64,000 nt of DNA, taken from NCBI RefSeq assembly GCF_030253575.1, contig NC_080568.1, positions 35,459,501 to 35,523,500 on the forward strand, read 5' to 3'. The DNA comes from Rhododendron vialii. Taxonomy: Eukaryota; Streptophyta; Magnoliopsida; Ericales; Ericaceae. The notes under the pieces are model-generated. The model was not told the DNA's origin. It saw nothing but the letters and a program-made list of their open reading frames with translations, and did no database searches. The stretch's first letter is position 1. Every line of letters begins with the position of its first letter. The translations under genes were made by a program, and so were the position numbers. This document shows positions 59,390 through 64,000 of the stretch, piece by piece.

Positions 59390-59398
59390 TGTGGGCGG

Positions 59399-61203
59399 AT
59401 ATGATTGGAGTAGTTGTCAAATTACTTGCTTGCCCGTGAAAGTTCTTTTTACTACCCAAGTTGTTTTATGGTTATTACTATATATTAGTTATTAGTAATA
59501 TAGTTATAGTTATGATCAAAAGCCTCGTGCACCAAAATTGGAGATTATAGTCAATTTTTGACATGTTATCAACATTCACTATAATACTTTATAGAAACTG
59601 TAATTCCAAACTACTTAAATGAATGTTATTAGATAAAGAATTCTTCTTCTTCTTCTTTTTTAACAAGTTTATGGATGCATTACCACAAGTTTGTTATGGA
59701 TATTAAGTCAAACCACCATAAATATCACCATTAAATATCAACACAAAACTCAAATCTAATACAACAAATAAAAATAGGGCTGAAGAAAATAACCGTTAAA
59801 CCGTGAATCCAGTCCTAATAGACCAATCCAAACCGAATGATTTGGTTTGATTTTCTAATAATGTTGTTTGATCTCAGTGTTTAGATACACTGAATAAAAT
59901 TAATTTTCTAATCTAATAATGTATGCAAGGTTTGGACTTCCTCAATTGATTTTCCACTCTTTTTGCTCAATAATTAATTTCCTAATCTAATTTTTTGTTT
60001 CATGGCCCTATTCTTTCACTAATTACTTGTATTCTACTCTTAATAAGTGGGAGAATTTCAAAAAAATCACTCCATCTACCACTCGAAATCAACAAACCCC
60101 CTCCATCTACCAATTGAATCAATGTCCCTCCTCCGTCTTTTTTGAAGTTTCAATTTCCCACAATTTTAGGATGCCGTTAATGAACAATGCAAAAGATCCA
60201 TATTACCCATATAACCATGATTGTGGGTTCAACTATTTACTACTAGTAAACTGCGTATCCACCAGTACATCGATCTTCTTCTTCGCTGAGAACATATTTA
60301 AAAGAAACCTAATCATTTAGTCATTTAGAGGCTCCCAAGCCCTCAAATCCTTCCTAATCAATAACGAATAGTAAGCATCAACAGAAGCATACAATACCTG
60401 CTCCAGTGGCGCCTCAGACCCACGTATTCTAATTATTTTTTTGGAATCGCCCGAGTGGTTCACATATTTACAAATGTTGTTAGGACACCATTAATTGGTA
60501 ATACTTAGTTGAATCAAGATCCTCTCATGCGATACATACTCTCTTATACAGTTCCTCGTGTCGCTAAAATGAGACTGATCACGGGTTAATTTGACCATCC
60601 AAATAGTTCATTTTCAAGGTTCTATATATGAAGAGGAGTGCTAGGGACAAAGAAAATACCTTTAAAGTGTACATGAACGGCTCAGATGTAGGCTTAGATT
60701 CACTGTGCAGTACATTTGAGCCGTTCATGTATATTTTAAGGGTATTTTTTTGTCCATTTTTTTTGCACCTAGCATTTCTCATATATGAATTAAAAGGTCC
60801 ATGAAAAAATTAACTTCATTGGACATGAGTATCCGTCCGAATGAACTATATTTCTCACAAGACAAATGTATATTTCTCTTAAGATAGATATAATTCAATC
60901 AAATTTTTACCGATTGCTTATCAACTTAATTTTTTGAATGAACCTTGCCTCATCAAAACCTACAAGATTAACAATTTGGATCATGAAATAGGATAGTCTC
61001 AATTTGGGTAACAACTTGTTACTAACAAGCCAAGAGCTATCACACGAGGGATCTTAACTAGCTAGTCTTTTGCTTAGAGAAGTGAGAACACTGCACTTTC
61101 GTTTATCTTTCATTCAAGAAACCCAGTCATGACGATTACAAGTGGAATTTGATCCATGGCGACAGGGAGAGAAAGAGAGAGAGAGTAGCGAGTTCATGAC
61201 TAG
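59399..61203. other. Intergenic region, no gene seen
   Basis: AT-rich, without recognisable coding blocks. Contains one small foldback element (60632-60778). The last part is the downstream region of the phytocyanin gene on the minus strand. Confidence 0.55.
60632..60778. mobile_element. Small foldback MITE (about 147 bp)
   Basis: Left arm AGTGCTAGGGACAAAG, AATACCTTTAAA and ACATGAACGGCTCA pairs with right arm TGAGCCGTTCATGT, TTTAAGGGTATT and GTGCAAAAAA-type complement ending CTAGCATT. The loop lies near 60690-60715. Non-coding. Confidence 0.8.
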
Positions 61204-61968
61204 CTAGAAAAAGACAATTACGATGACAGCTAGTACGGAAGCAACGACATGTAACCAGCAGGTGCAGCGGAGAAAGAAGAAGCGGCGGCCTCGAGCATGA
61301 ACTGAGAGCCAGATGGCATTAATCCCAATGAGTAACTTGATAGGAGGATCAGAAACACGACCACCTTGATCAGATCCAGACGTACTGGAATATTCATGGT
61401 GACGATGATTATCATCGATTGGTACTGCAGGCGGTGAAAGTGGAAGATGATGAGGATGATCATAGGGATATTCAGGAGATTGGCTGCTGCTTGAATATGG
61501 AGGAGGCGAAGGAGTATGCGGCCTTGTAGTACCATTAGCATTATCGGGCCGAGAAAGGAGGACTTCCACCTCAAGTTTGAGGCCCATATCGCAGTGACGA
61601 CTTCGCCCGCAGAAGAAATACCTGGTGGTCCCACCTTCCTCCAGTAGGACCACCGTCTCTCCATCGTTGTACGCTTTGATTGGGTTAGTCGTTCGACACC
61701 TGGCGAAATCCGCTCCATTCACTTCCAGCACGTCGTGCGTTGGTCCGTAACTGAATACTGCACCATTTATAGAGAGAGAGTCTCATTTTCAGTTATGAAT
61801 CTTATGATGATCCCCGAAATCGAATACGCAAACAAATCCAATCATTTTCAGTTATGATGATCAACGGAAACAAACAAACAAAATATCACAAACAAATCGT
61901 TACGTATTTAAATTCAGTTACATATTCTCGTCTATCCTCGCCTGTATGTATACCAACACACACACACA

Positions 61969-62025
<57 letters not shown>

Positions 62026-62202
62026 ACCTAGATTGTCGCCAGCGTAAAATGTAGTGGCAGCAGCCCAAGCCCGGAGGTCGGAAGCAAGGTCCCAACCAGT
62101 AGGACCTCCAACGGAGTGGTTAGTCGTCGCAGAGGCGCAACGAAGCAGCACGGACGATATTACGATGACGATGATTGCCTTCACAGCCCAACCTACTTCC
62201 AT
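61204..62202 (-). CDS. Phytocyanin (uclacyanin-like blue copper protein) with Leu at the axial position
   Basis: Two exons, 62202-62028 and 61757-61204, encode 242 residues, the usual phytocyanin intron position. Residues 1 to about 25 are a secretion signal (VKAIIVIVISSVLLRCASA). The plastocyanin-like domain runs to about residue 123. Visible copper ligands are His66 (GPTHDVLEV), Cys108 and His113 (YFFCGRSRHCDMGLKLEV), and Cys79/Cys114 should form the structural disulfide. The axial position, Met in uclacyanins and Gln in stellacyanins, is Leu118. A Pro/Ser-rich arabinogalactan-like stretch follows (PHTPSPPPYSSSSQS), then a His-rich segment and a hydrophobic C-terminus (VVASVLAVIVIVFF), compatible with a GPI signal. 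It probably acts at the cell surface; electron transfer is a family property and not shown here. The donor is CTAG before GTTCTT, followed by (AG)n inside the intron. Confidence 0.88.
61973..62024. repeat. (AG)n microsatellite in the phytocyanin intron
   Basis: About 24 AG units directly beside the 5' splice site of the phytocyanin intron, preceded by a short (CA)n run. On the transcript strand it reads (CT)n immediately after the donor, so length changes could affect splicing. Confidence 0.95.
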
Positions 62203-62397
62203 TTTTCCTGCTTCTAACCAAAACAATTAATTAATATTGCGCTTCACCTCAGAAATTAATGCATATACATCAAGTACTAGATGTAGAGCGCGAGACACAC
62301 ACAGCAAACATCGATCATGTACGCATGTAATTACCAAGCAAAAGCCACTTGTTACATTTAATACACCTCTAATGGCTGAGGAATTAATGAAGAATAT

Positions 62398-62436
<39 letters not shown>

Positions 62437-63544
62437 GTACCCGATTTACGAGTTTGGGTTGCTTCTCATTCTGGTGGGTGACAATTCGGAAATTGGATAT
62501 ATATATATATTGAAAATTTGCAGCAATTACATAGAAGTCCTAGAATATGATCTCAGTCACAAATTAGCCCCTTCGATTGTACCTTTTTCATTTCATATCC
62601 TATGACGCCTAATTTGATCAACACGTCAACCCCTTATATATCTTACACAACTTCTCCGGCGTGGCTAGCAATATTAAAGGTTGAACGATGAAGGCCAACA
62701 ACAATGTAGAAACAAGATTTTGAATACCTTATCGAATGGTACCTTTTTTTTATTGGTACAATACTTGTATCAATTAAATTTCACGTACTGCTTTGAATTT
62801 TGCATTATTAAAATTATATGTCAGTATGTATACTTGTATGTAAGCTTAAAAAGCTCAAAACATTTACTAAAACAAATGGAAACTTCTACTAAACATCTAC
62901 TAAAATAATATAGAAACAACGGCGGAGGCATGCATGCAGATACAAATGGGGTCACTTGACCCCACTTACTTTGATTTCCCACACAGACCTTTGATAGTTT
63001 TTAATCAAATTTCTTCTATTTTGACCCCACAAAAATTTGATAAATTGCCCCAATTTACTTCAAATTCATAGAAATTACATGAGTTCTTTTCCTTTCGAGA
63101 GTTGATAGTAATATAAATGAGGCAGTCATTCCTTATTTGTAAAATATAATCAATCTTTGATGCTAATTATACACAAACTTAGCTAGGTGACGTTTCCTCT
63201 AAGCTAGAAGTTGTGAACAATTTCTTGTTACTGTTTTGTAGTCAAGTTATTTCCACGAAACTGTACGTAGAAAACATTTTGTACTACTTTGGATCTTGGA
63301 GGAAGAAAATGTGTTTGGTGTTTTGTTTAGTGAAAACAACTAAACTAAAGGCAATACGTTGATGCCTTAGAATATTTATTAGTGGATACCTCCCTTATAA
63401 TTAACCTCTTAATATAAATAAATATTAGATTAGGAAATAGAAGAAGTATTTTTTACCCCATTAACAGAAATTGCTGGCTCCATCCATGCACGTAGGCCCT
63501 CACTTGGACCGTTTTAGTTGTCCGCTTTGCCCCTATATGGCTCC
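62203..63544. other. Upstream region of the phytocyanin gene with repeat remnants
   Basis: Holds a (GA)n run near 62402-62434 and a possible decayed hAT-like element around 62920-63495, whose ends GGCGGAGGCATGCATGCA and CTGGCTCCATCCATGCAC are partly inverted. No protein-coding gene is supported. Confidence 0.5.
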
Positions 63545-64000
63545 ATTAAATGGTTAGGAGTCCTTTTGGATAAATTATTATTTTTGGATAAGTTAAAGTT
63601 TTATAACTGCAAACAAAGCAAAACAACAAAGAAGCCGCAGCTAAACCACCCCTAAAATCTACTAAAGTACAAGGAGAAATAGACCATTTACGATTACGAC
63701 AAAGCATGTTATGCTTATAGGAGTAAGGAACTCTCCCCCATGAGCAGACCCTATCTCTAATTTTGGCCACAATAGCTTTCATAACCAAATCCGGCCGCTA
63801 CACTTCTGAGTGAACACTCGAGCATTACTCTCAAGTCAAATGTGGTAAATAGTTGCAGCCAACGACAGCTTGTATATAGCAGAGCGGAACCCTTTCACTT
63901 TACAATGCTTGATAGCCCACGCAAGCTCATAATCCCAACTGTTTGGCCGAAGCAAAACCAAATTCCTGCCCAACAGGTCAGACCAAATACTCTTCACATA
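63545..64000 (-). mobile_element. 3' part of an L1-type LINE, cut by the window edge
   Basis: On the minus strand the sequence encodes a decayed zf-RVT segment: VKSIWSDLLGRNLVLLRPNS, WDYELAWAIKHCKVKGFRSA and IYKLSLAATIYH, as in the end of plant L1 ORF2. Frames are broken downstream. The rest of the element would lie beyond 64000. Confidence 0.75.

Noticed and set aside
61969..62095. Phytocyanin open frame continuing into SLSLSLSL
   Set aside because: This is read-through into the intron (CT)n tract. The real exon ends at 62028, and exon 2 restores the copper-binding domain.
1..64000. CRISPR arrays, bacterial operons, phage or organellar DNA
   Set aside because: The regular repeats present are microsatellites, a minisatellite or transposon arms. 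Genes have spliceosomal introns and nuclear plant features, and no spacer-repeat structure was found.

Overview
This is a window of plant nuclear DNA, most likely from a eudicot. The genes have many introns with GT-AG borders. The proteins are plant-specific families (MSR-type O-fucosyltransferase, SHOU4-like, phytocyanin, BBX). The spaces between and inside genes are AT-rich and packed with plant transposon types: Stowaway-, Harbinger-, hAT- and Mutator-like MITEs, TRIMs, solo LTRs, and L1- and RTE-type LINEs. I cannot name the species.

Layout. (1) 1589-7921 (+): a MANNAN SYNTHESIS-RELATED (MSR) type glycosyltransferase, 6 coding exons, with a four-unit hairpin array in its fourth intron. 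(2) 9180-19195 (-): an MTPC4/ZnT9-like cation diffusion facilitator, 13 coding exons, convergent with the first gene; its 4 kb intron 8 holds a TRIM, a foldback MITE and a 5'-truncated L1 LINE. (3) 19196-25650: an intergenic transposon cluster. (4) 25649-27797 (+): a BBX32-like B-box gene, broken by a solo LTR and a later frameshift. A 650-bp piece of its upstream region is repeated in inverted orientation 2 kb away, with the duplication edges lying exactly at hAT-type elements. (5) 31701-36436 (-): a SHOU4-like membrane protein. (6) 38300-43560: transposons, including an L1 fragment. (7) 44078-46065 (+): a small, probably mitochondrial, conserved plant protein with a duplicated splice acceptor. 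(8) 48315-53771 (-): a RING-CH (MARCH-like) E3 ligase with an RTE LINE and an hAT element in its long third intron. (9) 55280-60800: a run of MITEs and a TRIM. (10) 61204-62202 (-): a GPI-type phytocyanin. (11) 63545-64000 (-): the 3' part of another L1 LINE at the window edge.

The genes do not form a pathway. MSR and SHOU4 both bear on cell-wall polysaccharide synthesis, and the phytocyanin is a likely cell-surface protein, but they are far apart and I do not infer co-regulation. From memory, Arabidopsis At1g51610 (MTPC4) and At1g51630 (MSR2) are close neighbours, so genes 1 and 2 look like a conserved microsyntenic pair.

All exon borders were read by hand from splice signals, frame and family resemblance; no transcript evidence was available. 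I did not find a clearly new biological system. The most unusual structure is the inverted duplication of the B-box gene's upstream region at 23112-26308.
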